Of a stretch of 29,994 bases of DNA, positions 1-7,005 are shown piece by piece (position 1 is the first letter of the stretch; every line of letters begins with the position of its first letter). This DNA comes from an uncultured Collinsella sp. (GTDB taxonomy: Bacteria; Actinomycetota; Coriobacteriia; Coriobacteriales; Coriobacteriaceae): positions 1 to 29,994 of the forward strand of contig CAAEUX010000098.1 of NCBI GenBank assembly GCA_900759335.1, given 5' to 3'. Position numbers and translations under genes: made by a program. The notes beneath the pieces are model-generated. The model did no database searches and was not told where the DNA came from. It saw only the letters and a list, made by a program, of their open reading frames with translations.

Positions 1-15
1 CATTCAATGCTCGGG

Positions 16-88
16 TGGAGACGAGGGGGATCGAACCCCTGACCTCTTGACTGCCAGTCAAGCGCTCTCCCAGCTGAGCTACGCCCCC
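16..88 (-). tRNA. tRNA-Ala (anticodon GGC)
   Basis: The minus strand folds into a full cloverleaf: acceptor GGGGGCG paired with CGTCTCC, D stem GCTC/GAGC, anticodon stem CTTGA/TCAAG around loop CTGGCAG (anticodon GGC), and T arm AGGGG-TTCGATC-CCCCT. The acceptor has the G3:U70 wobble pair that is the alanine identity element, which supports the assignment independently of the anticodon. CCA is not encoded. It reads GCC/GCU codons. Confidence 0.95.
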
Positions 89-99
89 GTGCGAAAAGT

Positions 100-128
100 A
101 CTATACGGGAACTCCCCCGGCGATGCAA
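100..128 (-). promoter_or_regulatory. Promoter of tRNA-Ala
   Basis: On the minus strand the sequence reads TTGCAT (123-128), 17 bp, then TATAGT (100-105), ending 11 nt before the mature tRNA 5' end. Both boxes are close to sigma-70 consensus and the spacing is ideal. Confidence 0.75.
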
Positions 129-606
129 GGACAATTTTGGAAAATATTTTACGGTGCGTGGAACGGCGTAGAGCCGAAGAGACACACGATGCCCGAAATA
201 GCCCGCGGGGCGCGCCCCGCGGGCAGCGGCAAGCCCGCCGCCCTCCTTCCCGGGGCTCGGCATGTCGCCCCAGGTGCCACCGGTCAGAACAAAGCAATCC
301 GCGGTGCTTCCGCGGGAGGGTTTCGTCTGAGCCTCTATCCGAGCCTTCGGGCCAATTTACTGAACCGTGCGTAGCTCGCGCCAGCTGGTCGCTTCATAAA
401 CGGACCGGTTTACTACGACGATTCCCGGATTTCCGACCTCACGCCTGCTTTCGCAAAACGGGCAGGTAATCTACCTGCGGTTTTACGAGCGGCGAATTCG
501 GTGTGTTCAGCCACCCTCAATCCAACGTAGTAAACCGGCATTGTTTTAAAATGGCACTTAATTACTGGCAGCATATAGAGTATTAAAAATGCTCACTAGG
601 CCATTA
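129..606. other. Gene-free stretch with palindromes
   Basis: No convincing gene is seen in about 480 bp. It holds three self-complementary structures. A 24-bp perfect GC-only palindrome lies at 201-224. An imperfect hairpin at 452-487 has core GCAGGTA-ATC-TACCTGC extended by CGCAAAAC/GGTTTTACG. A 13-bp inverted repeat, CCGGTTTACTACG at 405-417 and its complement at 526-538, encloses that hairpin. None is followed by a clear U-run, so they are not ordinary terminators. They may be remnants of a small repeat element. Confidence 0.55.
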
Positions 607-1761
607 TTACTTACCAATACCAAGCCAATTGCACAGAACGTTGGCGCGCAATCTGGTCTCAGCACATCTCATCGCCCCGGTTTTTGGCTTGTAGCGCAAC
701 TCCAATCGCTTACACACACTGTGAATGATGGCATCAAGCTGTTCGTGATCATTGAGCATGTCATGAGTTACAAGAAATACGTCGTATCCCATGCTTTGCA
801 ATGCTGTCATTCGAGAGGCATCGTGGTCAAGCACAGCGTCCGATCCATGGATAACCTCTCCTTGAAGTTCGATAATCACAGCCTTCATTGTTATTGGGTT
901 TACGATGACGATATCGCCGTAACAGACTTTCTGACCTGCGATTTTCCGAGCTGAATTCGACAGCGGTGTTAAGTCGTTGACGTATATGTTTTTAAACTCC
1001 GCTCCGCCGGCACGTCTCGGATGACTTAGCAACATGATTCCAGCAACTTCTAGTGGGGATGCAGCAATACCCATTACCTGCTGTGCGGCTTCGTAGAATT
1101 GCTTTCCCCACATCTCGCCCTTAACCTTCGCTGCAAATCTGTGCAGTTCTTCTATTTCAATAAGAGGTTTTCTCATCCAGAGCGATGTTCCCTTTCCGTT
1201 AGCTTTATTTCCGGATCCGTTATTCTGCTGCCCACTTTGATTATTCTCACTATCCTTCTGGTGCGCCCGAGCATAGACTCGCTTCCATGGGGCCTCGTCT
1301 TGTGTTTCGTTTAGTTCAAACAGACTTTCTGTGGTGTACTGCTCTTCTTCTGATTTTGCCTGCTCAAGTGCCATGTCGACCGCGGGCGATGGTTTAAAAA
1401 CCGAGAACCATCCGCAGAACTCGTACATAGCCAGAACCAAGTCGCATGAAGAAACGCTTCGAGTCATGGTGTATAGCGTATTAAGAGGGTCTGTGACGCT
1501 AAAGCCCATACCCGTGTCGATGGAAACCTTCTCTATATAGGCGCTGTTCCATCGGATGGTCCGTCTTGTCTCGGAATGTAGGTTGCTTCGTGTTGATGCT
1601 GCTGTGACGACTGGCGTCTTGAGGACGTCGGTTACGAAAGGGGCTTGGGATAGGGCCCGCCAGCCGTCTTCGGAGTTGGGCAGACGCGGGTAGAGGTCAC
1701 GCACCTGCGGTGGGCAGCGCCAGTAGCGAAATGCGGTGTTTGCGCAGACGATTTCGTCCAT
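607..1761 (-). CDS. Hypothetical protein with Vsr/DUF559-like C-terminal domain
   Basis: This 384-residue protein is chosen to start at the ATG preceded by GGGGAGG six bases upstream. A longer frame back to 1869 has no ribosome site. The N-terminus (MDEIVCANTAFRYWR) resembles the head region of actinobacterial proteins distantly related to AbiEi-type transcriptional regulators. A low-complexity Asn/Gly/Ser linker sits near the middle. The C-terminus has an IELQGE stretch followed by a downstream Asp/Arg and GYDVFLVTHDML, the pattern of the Vsr/DUF559 restriction-endonuclease-like fold, though not every catalytic residue can be assigned. A DNA-binding or nuclease role is inferred only. It stands alone between two tRNA genes, next to short repeats that hint at mobility. 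Confidence 0.75.
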   Translation of the reverse strand: MDEIVCANTAFRYWRCPPQVRDLYPRLPNSEDGWRALSQAPFVTDVLKTPVVTAASTRSNLHSETRRTIRWNSAYIEKVSIDTGMGFSVTDPLNTLYTMTRSVSSCDLVLAMYEFCGWFSVFKPSPAVDMALEQAKSEEEQYTTESLFELNETQDEAPWKRVYARAHQKDSENNQSGQQNNGSGNKANGKGTSLWMRKPLIEIEELHRFAAKVKGEMWGKQFYEAAQQVMGIAASPLEVAGIMLLSHPRRAGGAEFKNIYVNDLTPLSNSARKIAGQKVCYGDIVIVNPITMKAVIIELQGEVIHGSDAVLDHDASRMTALQSMGYDVFLVTHDMLNDHEQLDAIIHSVCKRLELRYKPKTGAMRCAETRLRANVLCNWLGIGK

Positions 1762-1812
1762 TTGCGCCTCCCCTGGTATCGGCTGTAGACCATGCGGTTG
1801 TGGTCGTGGACG

Positions 1813-1842
1813 ATTATCTAACGGGGCATCATGCGGGTAAGT
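1813..1842 (-). promoter_or_regulatory. Possible promoter of the Vsr/DUF559-like gene
   Basis: The minus strand shows GATAAT (1813-1818) 18 bp after a weak ACTTAC (1837-1842), about 50 nt before the chosen ATG. The -10 is acceptable and the -35 is poor. Confidence 0.3.
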
Positions 1843-1849
1843 ACGGGAG

Positions 1850-2094
1850 GCTGACCAAATGCTGACCAAATACTTGACGAGTTCCGCCGAAAAACCTTCG
1901 TGTGATAGAAATCCGCTGGAAGGCGCTCTGGGCGTGTGGTCCCTTTCTCCACATTTGCGCTTGGATCACACGGGGAATTCAATGAAAATACGCATGCATT
2001 TTATGCAAAACGTGCAATGGCGTCAGCAAAAAGGGTGGAATAAAAATCTCGCCTTAGACGACTGCGATTGGTTTTGGTGTCAGATTTGGTGTCA
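1850..2094. repeat. Paired short direct repeats next to tRNA-Val
   Basis: GCTGACCAAAT occurs twice in tandem (1850-1860, 1861-1871). TTTGGTGTCA occurs twice with a 12-bp period (2073-2082, 2085-2094). Read on opposite strands, both pairs share the core TTTGGT, so the two clusters form an imperfect inverted arrangement bounding about 245 bp with no convincing gene. The second cluster ends 46 bp from the tRNA-Val 3' end, a classic integrase target, so this may be a relic of an attachment region. Confidence 0.4.
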
Positions 2095-2115
2095 AAAAGA
2101 AAAAGGCCAAAGGCT
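2094..2115 (-). terminator. Possible weak terminator of tRNA-Val
   Basis: On the minus strand AGCCTTTGGC is followed by CTTTTTCTTTTT. The U-rich tract is strong, but the hairpin has only three or four pairs. Confidence 0.3.
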
Positions 2116-2140
2116 AAACACCTCTGACCTGTGCTTTAGA

Positions 2141-2215
2141 TGGTGGGCGATACAAGATTCGAACTTGTGACCCCATCCGTGTGAAGGATATGCTCTACCC
2201 CTGAGCCAATCGCCC
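2141..2215 (-). tRNA. tRNA-Val (anticodon CAC)
   Basis: The minus strand gives acceptor GGGCGAT/ATCGCCC, D stem GCTC/GAGC, anticodon arm TATCC-TTCACAC-GGATG (anticodon CAC), T arm ACAAG-TTCGAAT-CTTGT, discriminator A and an encoded CCA. It reads GUG valine codons. Unlike tRNA-Ala in this window, the CCA is in the DNA. Confidence 0.95.
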
Positions 2216-2240
2216 GTCGCCTTTCGGCAAAAGAGATACT

Positions 2241-2268
2241 ATCATAGCCGCGCGTGGTTTACCAAGAA
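2241..2268 (-). promoter_or_regulatory. Putative promoter of tRNA-Val
   Basis: The minus strand reads TTCTTG (2263-2268), 16 bp, TATGAT (2241-2246), about 25 nt before the mature 5' end of the tRNA. Confidence 0.45.
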
Positions 2269-2353
2269 CTTTTTGCCCTCGATTGTAAATTCGTGGGCGT
2301 CGGCCGCGCCATGGCAAGCGCCCTAACCAGCAAACCCGCAGCTAAACCACCAT

Positions 2354-3142
2354 TTATCGCTTTATCCACGAGGTCTCGGGGCGGCAGATAAGTCGTGCGT
2401 TGTTGTAGGCCATGTCAAGCGTGAGACAGGTGCGTGCGGCGTAGAAGCCATCCTCGCGCTGGATGGTCAGTGCCAGCTCGGGCTTGTCGCCGGTTAGGCA
2501 CAGCGGCAGCAGCAGTTGGATCCGGCCGCCGTAGAACTGCGGCACGGCGAGCGTGTAATTGGCGGCGGCGCGGCGGGCGGCTTCGACGACGGCGCCCTCA
2601 AAGGCACGGCGCAGCAGCAGCGAGTTACCCTCCCCCATCAGGCTGGCGGGAATACGCGTCAGGTTCTCCTCGTCGCCCAGAATGTGGTCGATGTTGGAGC
2701 GGATGGGAAGGCGGTAGTCAAAGACAAGCTCGGAGGGGTCCTCGGCAAAGCGCACGCGGCACGGCAGGTACTCAAACGAGACCAGCATGGGGTCGCTCTC
2801 CTTAAAGAAGCCCTTCAAAAACCAGCGCTGGCGCGCGTCGGGCTTGGTGTTGGGCTCAAACAGGCCGTAGATGGTCTCGTAGCGGCGCGTGTACAGGCCG
2901 TTGTTGAACAGGCAGCGGTCGTCGTCGAACACCAGCGGCAAGTTGGACGGGGCAGTCTGGTCCACGTCGCGCTCGGTCAGGAACACCGCGCGGCTAAACG
3001 AAAACGACAGGTAGTTTTTGAGGATGCGGTTGCCGGGACCCCAGTCCTCGGGGTCGGCGAGGTCGGCCAAGCGGTCGTAGCAGGGCTCGGGGCAAAACGC
3101 GAAGTCGTACACATTGCTGCACAGGGTGCCGGGGATTTCCAT
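2354..3142 (-). CDS. DUF3825 domain protein
   Basis: This 262-residue soluble protein has no signal peptide or membrane span. Its first half matches the DUF3825 pattern: a LADLADPEDWG segment, then RILKNYLSFSFSRA, a charged gap, and CLFNNGLYTRRYETIYGLFEPN (the conserved FN-GL-T block, about residues 77-98). DUF3825 proteins have no established biochemical role; some carry RNA-binding or cold-shock-type domains nearby in the chain, which are not visible here. The second half has an alanine-rich helix (AAARRAAANYTLAVPQFY) and a pattern suggesting a mixed alpha/beta fold. It is monocistronic, between tRNA-Val and a toxin-antitoxin module. Family assignment is from memory of the motif pattern. 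Confidence 0.75.
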   Translation of the reverse strand: MEIPGTLCSNVYDFAFCPEPCYDRLADLADPEDWGPGNRILKNYLSFSFSRAVFLTERDVDQTAPSNLPLVFDDDRCLFNNGLYTRRYETIYGLFEPNTKPDARQRWFLKGFFKESDPMLVSFEYLPCRVRFAEDPSELVFDYRLPIRSNIDHILGDEENLTRIPASLMGEGNSLLLRRAFEGAVVEAARRAAANYTLAVPQFYGGRIQLLLPLCLTGDKPELALTIQREDGFYAARTCLTLDMAYNNARLICRPETSWIKR

Positions 3143-3192
3143 GTGGTGTCCAATCCATTCAATAACTGGCGTGCGGATGGTTTGATTCTATA

Positions 3193-3210
3193 CGGGCGAC
3201 GGGTCGCCCG
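3193..3210. repeat. GC-rich hairpin upstream of the DUF3825 gene
   Basis: CGGGCGA, a CGGG loop, then TCGCCCG form a perfect 7-bp stem. There is no U-run on either side, so it is more likely a small palindromic repeat than a terminator. Confidence 0.4.
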
Positions 3211-3280
3211 CGCCCACAATGCAACCGCGGCGCAACTCTTCGGCGAGTCCACTGGTCGTGCGGCTTCCGGAAACGAGGTC

Positions 3281-3394
3281 CTAGATCCAGGCGTAGTACT
3301 GGTTGTCTTTGGGCTCGGGGCTGTCGCTCGTGGCGTCGGTTGTATAGCAGCGGCCGACGGTCATCGGCGTGGTTGCATTTAACGTTTTAATCAC
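3281..3394 (-). CDS. Possible 37-residue ORF or 3' gene remnant
   Basis: The open frame runs from a GTG at 3394 (an internal ATG lies at 3364) to TAG at 3281. It ends with SPEPKDNQYYAWI, a composition that looks like a natural, acidic protein C-terminus rather than random translation. No good ribosome site precedes either start, and the frame upstream is closed by a stop nearby. It could be a very small gene or the tail of a decayed one. I do not recognise the family. Confidence 0.25.
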   Translation of the reverse strand: MIKTLNATTPMTVGRCYTTDATSDSPEPKDNQYYAWI

Positions 3395-3474
3395 GCCGTC
3401 TTTTTGCTGACTGAATCCGAGCGTTTAACCCGGGCATTTCGACCATGCAACCTAAATTGATATTCTTAAGGCAA

Positions 3475-3789
3475 TCAATCATCGCTGTCCAAGCGTCTAG
3501 ATGCCAGGTCGAAAACCTTGCCCTTGTCCCTTGCACCAATTGCGATGATTTGAACTACTTCGACGTGCCCATCGCGGATGCGATAAATTACGCGAATGCC
3601 ATCAGTACGAAACTTAAGTTCCCTACAACCTGCAAGAAGACCCGAAAGCGGCTTGCCAATTTCATCGGCCCGAAGTGCAAGACGCGCAATACCTTTGTCC
3701 ACCATAGCGCGAACCGAGCCATCGAGTGACAGATACTCTTTCTCGGCAGTCTTGTCGTAAAACTCAACCTTAAACCTAGCCACGCTCAC
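3475..3789 (-). CDS. Type II toxin, RelE/ParE superfamily
   Basis: This 104-residue basic protein has the compact RelE/ParE pattern: an N-terminal strand (FKVEFYDKTAEKEYL), two helices, then CRELKFRTDGIRVIYRIRDGHVEVVQIIAIGARDKGK. The ELKF-R-DGIRVIYRI segment (about residues 55-72) is the central beta-sheet with conserved arginines, as in RelE/HigB-like mRNA interferases. ParE-type gyrase poisons share the fold, so the target is not certain. Translation begins at GTG, and GTGA overlaps the antitoxin stop, so the two are coupled. It is the second gene of a two-gene operon. Confidence 0.85.
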   Translation of the reverse strand: MSVARFKVEFYDKTAEKEYLSLDGSVRAMVDKGIARLALRADEIGKPLSGLLAGCRELKFRTDGIRVIYRIRDGHVEVVQIIAIGARDKGKVFDLASRRLDSDD

Positions 3790-4154
3790 TCGAACAGCTC
3801 CTTGTCGGAAATGGGATCGGTCGCCTCGGCTTCTAGCATGGCCTCGAACATCTCACGTCCCACGGTATCGGAGAACGGAATGCCCTTGCGATTCGAATCA
3901 GTGTCGCCCTGCGCGAGCCTTGCAGCGGCTATGGCGTGCAGGCGCTCCTCTCGGAGCTGTTCGAGTTCGACCGCCATCGCTTCGAACTCGTCGAAGCCGA
4001 CGATAACAGTATCGATGCCATCATTCCTGTCTGAGACAAATTGCGGCTCCCTTCGAGCGCGACGTCTCGCTTCGCCAAAATTTTTGCTTGCCTGCGTCGA
4101 AGTCAGCACCTGTTCGCGTCCGAAAACAAGTTTATTGTCTATCACGGCAACCAT
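3786..4154 (-). CDS. Type II antitoxin, Phd/YefM family
   Basis: This 122-residue protein carries the Phd/YefM N-terminal DNA-binding module: VLTSTQASKNFGEARRRARR followed by a short turn and DTVIVGFDEFEAM (about residues 16-60). The last 60 residues are acidic and low in order (ending DPISDKELFE), as expected for the toxin-neutralising tail. The start ATG follows AAGGAGA. It is the first gene of the module, overlapping the toxin by 4 nt, and probably represses its own promoter through the palindromes just upstream. Confidence 0.88.
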   Translation of the reverse strand: MVAVIDNKLVFGREQVLTSTQASKNFGEARRRARREPQFVSDRNDGIDTVIVGFDEFEAMAVELEQLREERLHAIAAARLAQGDTDSNRKGIPFSDTVGREMFEAMLEAEATDPISDKELFE

Positions 4155-4180
4155 AGCAATCTCCTTTAAAATCTGTCTCT

Positions 4181-4211
4181 AATACGTATTTTAGACCCAT
4201 TTAAATACGTA
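4181..4211. promoter_or_regulatory. Putative autoregulatory operator/promoter of the Phd-RelE module
   Basis: A perfect 10-bp palindrome AATACGTATT (4181-4190) and a second TACGTA palindrome (4206-4211) lie 23 bp apart centre to centre, about two helical turns, 27-57 nt upstream of the antitoxin ATG. The minus strand has TAAAAT (4188-4193) overlapping the first palindrome as a plausible -10. This layout fits cooperative repression by a Phd-type antitoxin dimer pair. Confidence 0.55.
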
Positions 4212-4411
4212 CGGAAAGGAAAGTTAAACAACATATTCTTAGTATTTAGTTTACGGATGAACAGGGTTTCGAATCGTACTCCAGAGTAACCGGGAGGAGC
4301 CTGGTGGTATATGACCACACGCAGGATCTACTGGCGAGTAACAAGATTGAACAAATTGGATGCCATTAGGTTGAATTCAGGATAGTTTTGGCAGTTTCAA
4401 TATTAAGGGAA

Positions 4412-4711
4412 TTATCGGAACAGCTCATCATGGCTGCCAGTGCGTTCAAAGAAAGCTACCTCTTCGTTTGATGACCATATGACAAGCCAGTCGCCAGAGT
4501 TTGCTACGTGACATTCGTTTCGCCCTGCCCAGTTGCCGCTTAGCCGGTGCATATTATGACGTCGCTTTAATATGTCCATTGACTCAGGTGTATTCTGTAG
4601 CACCAGGTCAATTAGCTTTTGAAGCTCAGATAAATCCCATTTACGGCGTTTTGCCTTTTTCTTTAAATCGCGGGAGAAGGCTGCAGAGAACTCTGCGGTT
4701 AACGTGCTCAT
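4412..4711 (-). CDS. Type II toxin, YafQ family
   Basis: This 99-residue basic protein has YafQ hallmarks: a Lys/Arg-rich N-terminal helix (FSRDLKKKAKRRKWD), a helix LQKLIDLVLQN, then HRLSGNWAGRNECHV, a DWLVIW strand and FFERTGSHDELF at the C-terminus. These correspond to the YafQ features H-x-LxG, R-x-CHV, DWLLIY-like and the GTHxELF-like end with the catalytic His. YafQ enzymes are ribosome-dependent mRNA endonucleases. The start codon overlaps the antitoxin stop as ATGA, so the pair is translationally coupled. Confidence 0.88.
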   Translation of the reverse strand: MSTLTAEFSAAFSRDLKKKAKRRKWDLSELQKLIDLVLQNTPESMDILKRRHNMHRLSGNWAGRNECHVANSGDWLVIWSSNEEVAFFERTGSHDELFR

Positions 4712-4983
4712 TGTGCCATCGCGGCAGCGATCAGATCGGCGCCGTTGTCAAACCGTCCTTTTTTGCCGGATGCAAGAAAAGCGTCCCCCTCGCGAATGGC
4801 CTCAAGGCTTTCGGCATTGGGCTCCTCAGGGGCAAAAGTCAACGGGATGCGATGGGTGTTGACCATTTGCTTGAAGAACGCGCGCGTCACGGATGACAAA
4901 TCAAGTCCATAGTAGTCAGCCACTTCCGCCGCCTCGCGTTTGAGGTCGTCGTCAACCCTGATGGTTAATGTTGAACTTGCCAT
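4708..4983 (-). CDS. Type II antitoxin, RelB/DinJ family
   Basis: This protein of about 91 residues starts with a ribbon-helix-helix (STLTIRVDDDLKREAAEVADYYGLDLSSVTRAFFKQMV), the RelB/DinJ pattern, followed by a short linker (IPLTF) and a C-terminal toxin-binding tail. I start it at the ATG with TTGGAAGG just upstream; the longer frame begins at TTG inside that ribosome site. It precedes and overlaps the YafQ-like toxin by 4 nt. Confidence 0.88.
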   Translation of the reverse strand: MASSTLTIRVDDDLKREAAEVADYYGLDLSSVTRAFFKQMVNTHRIPLTFAPEEPNAESLEAIREGDAFLASGKKGRFDNGADLIAAAMAQ

Positions 4984-5016
4984 TTTTAGACCTTCCAATA
5001 GCGTGAGTGCAACCTA

Positions 5017-5054
5017 AGTATAGCGCACATACAATTGCAGTTTATGTAATTACA
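5017..5054 (-). promoter_or_regulatory. Possible promoter/operator of the DinJ-YafQ module
   Basis: TATACT on the minus strand (5017-5022) is a good -10, about 34 nt before the antitoxin ATG; no clear -35 is seen. A perfect palindrome TGTAATTACA (5045-5054) just upstream is a candidate repressor site. Confidence 0.4.
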
Positions 5055-5105
5055 ATCAATTAACTAAGCGTTTTAGTGGTTGGCACGTCATGCATTGTAT
5101 GCACG

Positions 5106-5139
5106 AAAAAGGCAACGCTCCCTTTCCGAAAGCGTTGTC
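5106..5139 (-). terminator. Intrinsic terminator after the LPXTG gene
   Basis: The minus strand forms a 9-bp stem GACAACGCT/AGCGTTGCC (one G-U pair) followed at once by TTTTTC. It lies 55 nt after the LPXTG stop codon. Between them is a run of eight G on the minus strand (plus 5147-5154). Confidence 0.8.
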
Positions 5140-5193
5140 TTTAACGCCCCCCCCACAGAGCACTTGCGTCGCAGTCAGGTATGTCATGCTGCC

Positions 5194-6300
5194 CTAGCAG
5201 CGACATGCGGCGCCTAGAAGCGTCGTTCCGAGCAGGAAAAGCGCCATGGATGCCGCGATCCAGTTGTTGTTGCCGGTCTTGGGGAGTTTCGCTGCGGTCA
5301 CGCTGGCGGCTTTAGGCTTGGACGGCGTAAGCACCGTGGTCTTGGTCGCCGTCGTCTTGGTCGTCGTGTTTGTCTTGGGCGACGTGGCCGCAGACTTCAC
5401 TGCGGGATCCGTCGTCGGCCCCGCACCGGGCTGCCCTGCAGCAGGACCGGCGCCACCATCAGGCTCGCCCGTCCCGCCACCAGACATGTCGTGCCCACCG
5501 GTCTCCCCCGTCGGCGGCGTGGCGACATCGGGCTCAACCACCACATGCGGTGCCACCGCACCACCGGCATCCAACACGCCGATAGCACCAAAGGCCCCGC
5601 CAGCAGGCGCCATAAACCGTGCGGCCACGAGCGACCCGCCCAGGCACGCAACGCCGCCATCGGCACCGGCCGCATCAAGCCACGAGGCATCGACAGAAAG
5701 CTGGCATCCGGCCGCACCATCGCCAAGGCCCGCATCCTGCAGATAAACGCCGTAGGCGCGCACGCCCGCCCCGGACCCGGCGCCCGCGGCAAGGACGCGC
5801 CCGCCGCCGCGCACGGCCATGTCGCCTGCGATCACGCCGGCGACCGCCTCGTCCGTAATATCTGCCCCGTCCGCCCGGGCATCGACGGTGCATCCGTCCA
5901 CCACGAGCGCCTGCGAGACGTGGATCCCGCACTGCGAGCCCGTCGCCGTCAGGGTCCCGGTGCCGCGAAGCGTCAGGTTGCCCCACACCTCCATGCCGCA
6001 CAGCGTGATGTCCGCATCGGGCGCATGCGACTCCGTCACGGAGTTTTGCCCGGCAAGCGTCAGCACCAGGTCGCCTTCGGCGCCGATGGTCTCGCCCGCG
6101 TAGCCGTTAAGCTCCAGGTGGTCGGCATCGGTCCAGGCCCAGCCGGGGCCCGACACGCCCGGCTCGTAGTACGTCGCGCCCGCGATGATGAGGCTCTCCG
6201 CGCCCGCGGCATAAGAAGGCCCGCCCAGCAAAACGCATAGGCAGGCCATGGCAACAATCGCAATGTGATGACGGCCGGTGTGGGACTCGGCAGCAAACAT
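5194..6300 (-). CDS. LPXTG-anchored surface protein
   Basis: This protein of about 368 residues is exported and anchored to the wall. The N-terminus has a signal peptide (HHIAIVAMACLCVLLGG, cleavage likely near SYAAG/A). The middle (about residues 30-270) is rich in short Gly/Ala/Val-rich strands such as LVLTLAGQNSVTE and NLTLRGTGTLTATG, the repetitive style of beta-helix or carbohydrate-binding surface domains. A Pro/Gly/Thr/Lys-rich wall-spanning stretch follows. The sorting signal is LPKTG at about 339-343 with a hydrophobic helix after it. The tail ends ACRC, with one Arg rather than the usual cluster of basic residues. I start at the ATG with GGAG five bases upstream; a longer TTG-started frame has no ribosome site. 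Ligand unknown. Confidence 0.82.
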   Translation of the reverse strand: MFAAESHTGRHHIAIVAMACLCVLLGGPSYAAGAESLIIAGATYYEPGVSGPGWAWTDADHLELNGYAGETIGAEGDLVLTLAGQNSVTESHAPDADITLCGMEVWGNLTLRGTGTLTATGSQCGIHVSQALVVDGCTVDARADGADITDEAVAGVIAGDMAVRGGGRVLAAGAGSGAGVRAYGVYLQDAGLGDGAAGCQLSVDASWLDAAGADGGVACLGGSLVAARFMAPAGGAFGAIGVLDAGGAVAPHVVVEPDVATPPTGETGGHDMSGGGTGEPDGGAGPAAGQPGAGPTTDPAVKSAATSPKTNTTTKTTATKTTVLTPSKPKAASVTAAKLPKTGNNNWIAASMALFLLGTTLLGAACRC

Positions 6301-6537
6301 ACCCGCTCCGATCTTCGCAGGAGCCAATAGAATGTGCACCAGCAAATGCCCTGGTAGTAGCAGTTATTAGTTTAACGAGATCAGGCCTTAAATAAAGAAA
6401 ATGCCTCTGAGCAGTGACGATAATTAGGTGTAAATCGTTTTGTCAGTCGGTGAATGGAAGGTCGGATGATATCGAATGGGGTCCTTTAGATCCAAAATTG
6501 GGATTCATGGCATTGTCGATTTTGACAGCACGCGATT

Positions 6538-7005
6538 CTACTCTGGTAGCCGCATTTGATCTGACGATTCGGCAGTTTCAACTATTGTTAACCAATCTGC
6601 TACTTTTGGAGGACGAATGGTCCATAAGGCATCTCGGCCCTTCAACACCTCTTCATTTGGTGGAACCATTACGCGTACGGCTTTGTTTCCATATTGATCA
6701 TCTGGACTTAAAACTAGCTTCCGCTCAGAATCATTCGTTTGGTCTATTGAGCATTCGAAAGAACCGACAACTAAAGTAGTCTGTGCAAAACCGCAGAATA
6801 CCCCTCTATCTCCAAGCCTAACAGTTAACGGCTTTATCCAGAGGGCAAAAGAGGGACATTCAATGTTTTGAACTTTATCCCCATCCAGATTAAACCAATG
6901 CGATTCCCAACTATATACAACCGATTCACCATCGAGTAGTCTTGCCGCATCTCTAAGATTTGCAATTTCCCCTTTAGTAGTTTTATAAAAGTCTGGAAAT
7001 GGCAT
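6538..7005 (-). pseudogene. 3' fragment of a frameshifted PD-(D/E)XK defence-type gene
   Basis: These 155 codons have natural protein composition (for example YKTTKGEIANLRDAARLLDGE) and overlap the final 57 codons of the preceding frame, where that frame turns unnatural (LKGKLQILEMRQDYS). Translation upstream in this frame gives ADSEMPFPDF. This suggests the original protein ran from the TVTGL of the middle fragment into this frame, a one-base deletion near 7015-7025. No ribosome site precedes the ATG at 7005. This frame is the same as that of the 5' fragment at 8047-8325. Confidence 0.6.

Noticed and set aside
201..224. GC palindrome as a rho-independent terminator
   Set aside because: Neither strand has a U-run after it, and no gene ends close by in the right direction.
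47..469. Plus-strand frames across the first intergenic region
   Set aside because: They begin inside the tRNA-Ala gene and have Arg/Pro/Ser-rich composition with no ribosome site.
2516..3382. Long plus-strand open frame opposite the DUF3825 gene
   Set aside because: It is an antisense shadow in GC-rich DNA; no ribosome site and Val/Gly/Ala-heavy composition, whereas the minus-strand frame carries the family motifs.
5491..6240. Plus-strand 249-codon frame opposite the LPXTG gene
   Set aside because: Antisense shadow; the minus strand has signal peptide, LPKTG and terminator.
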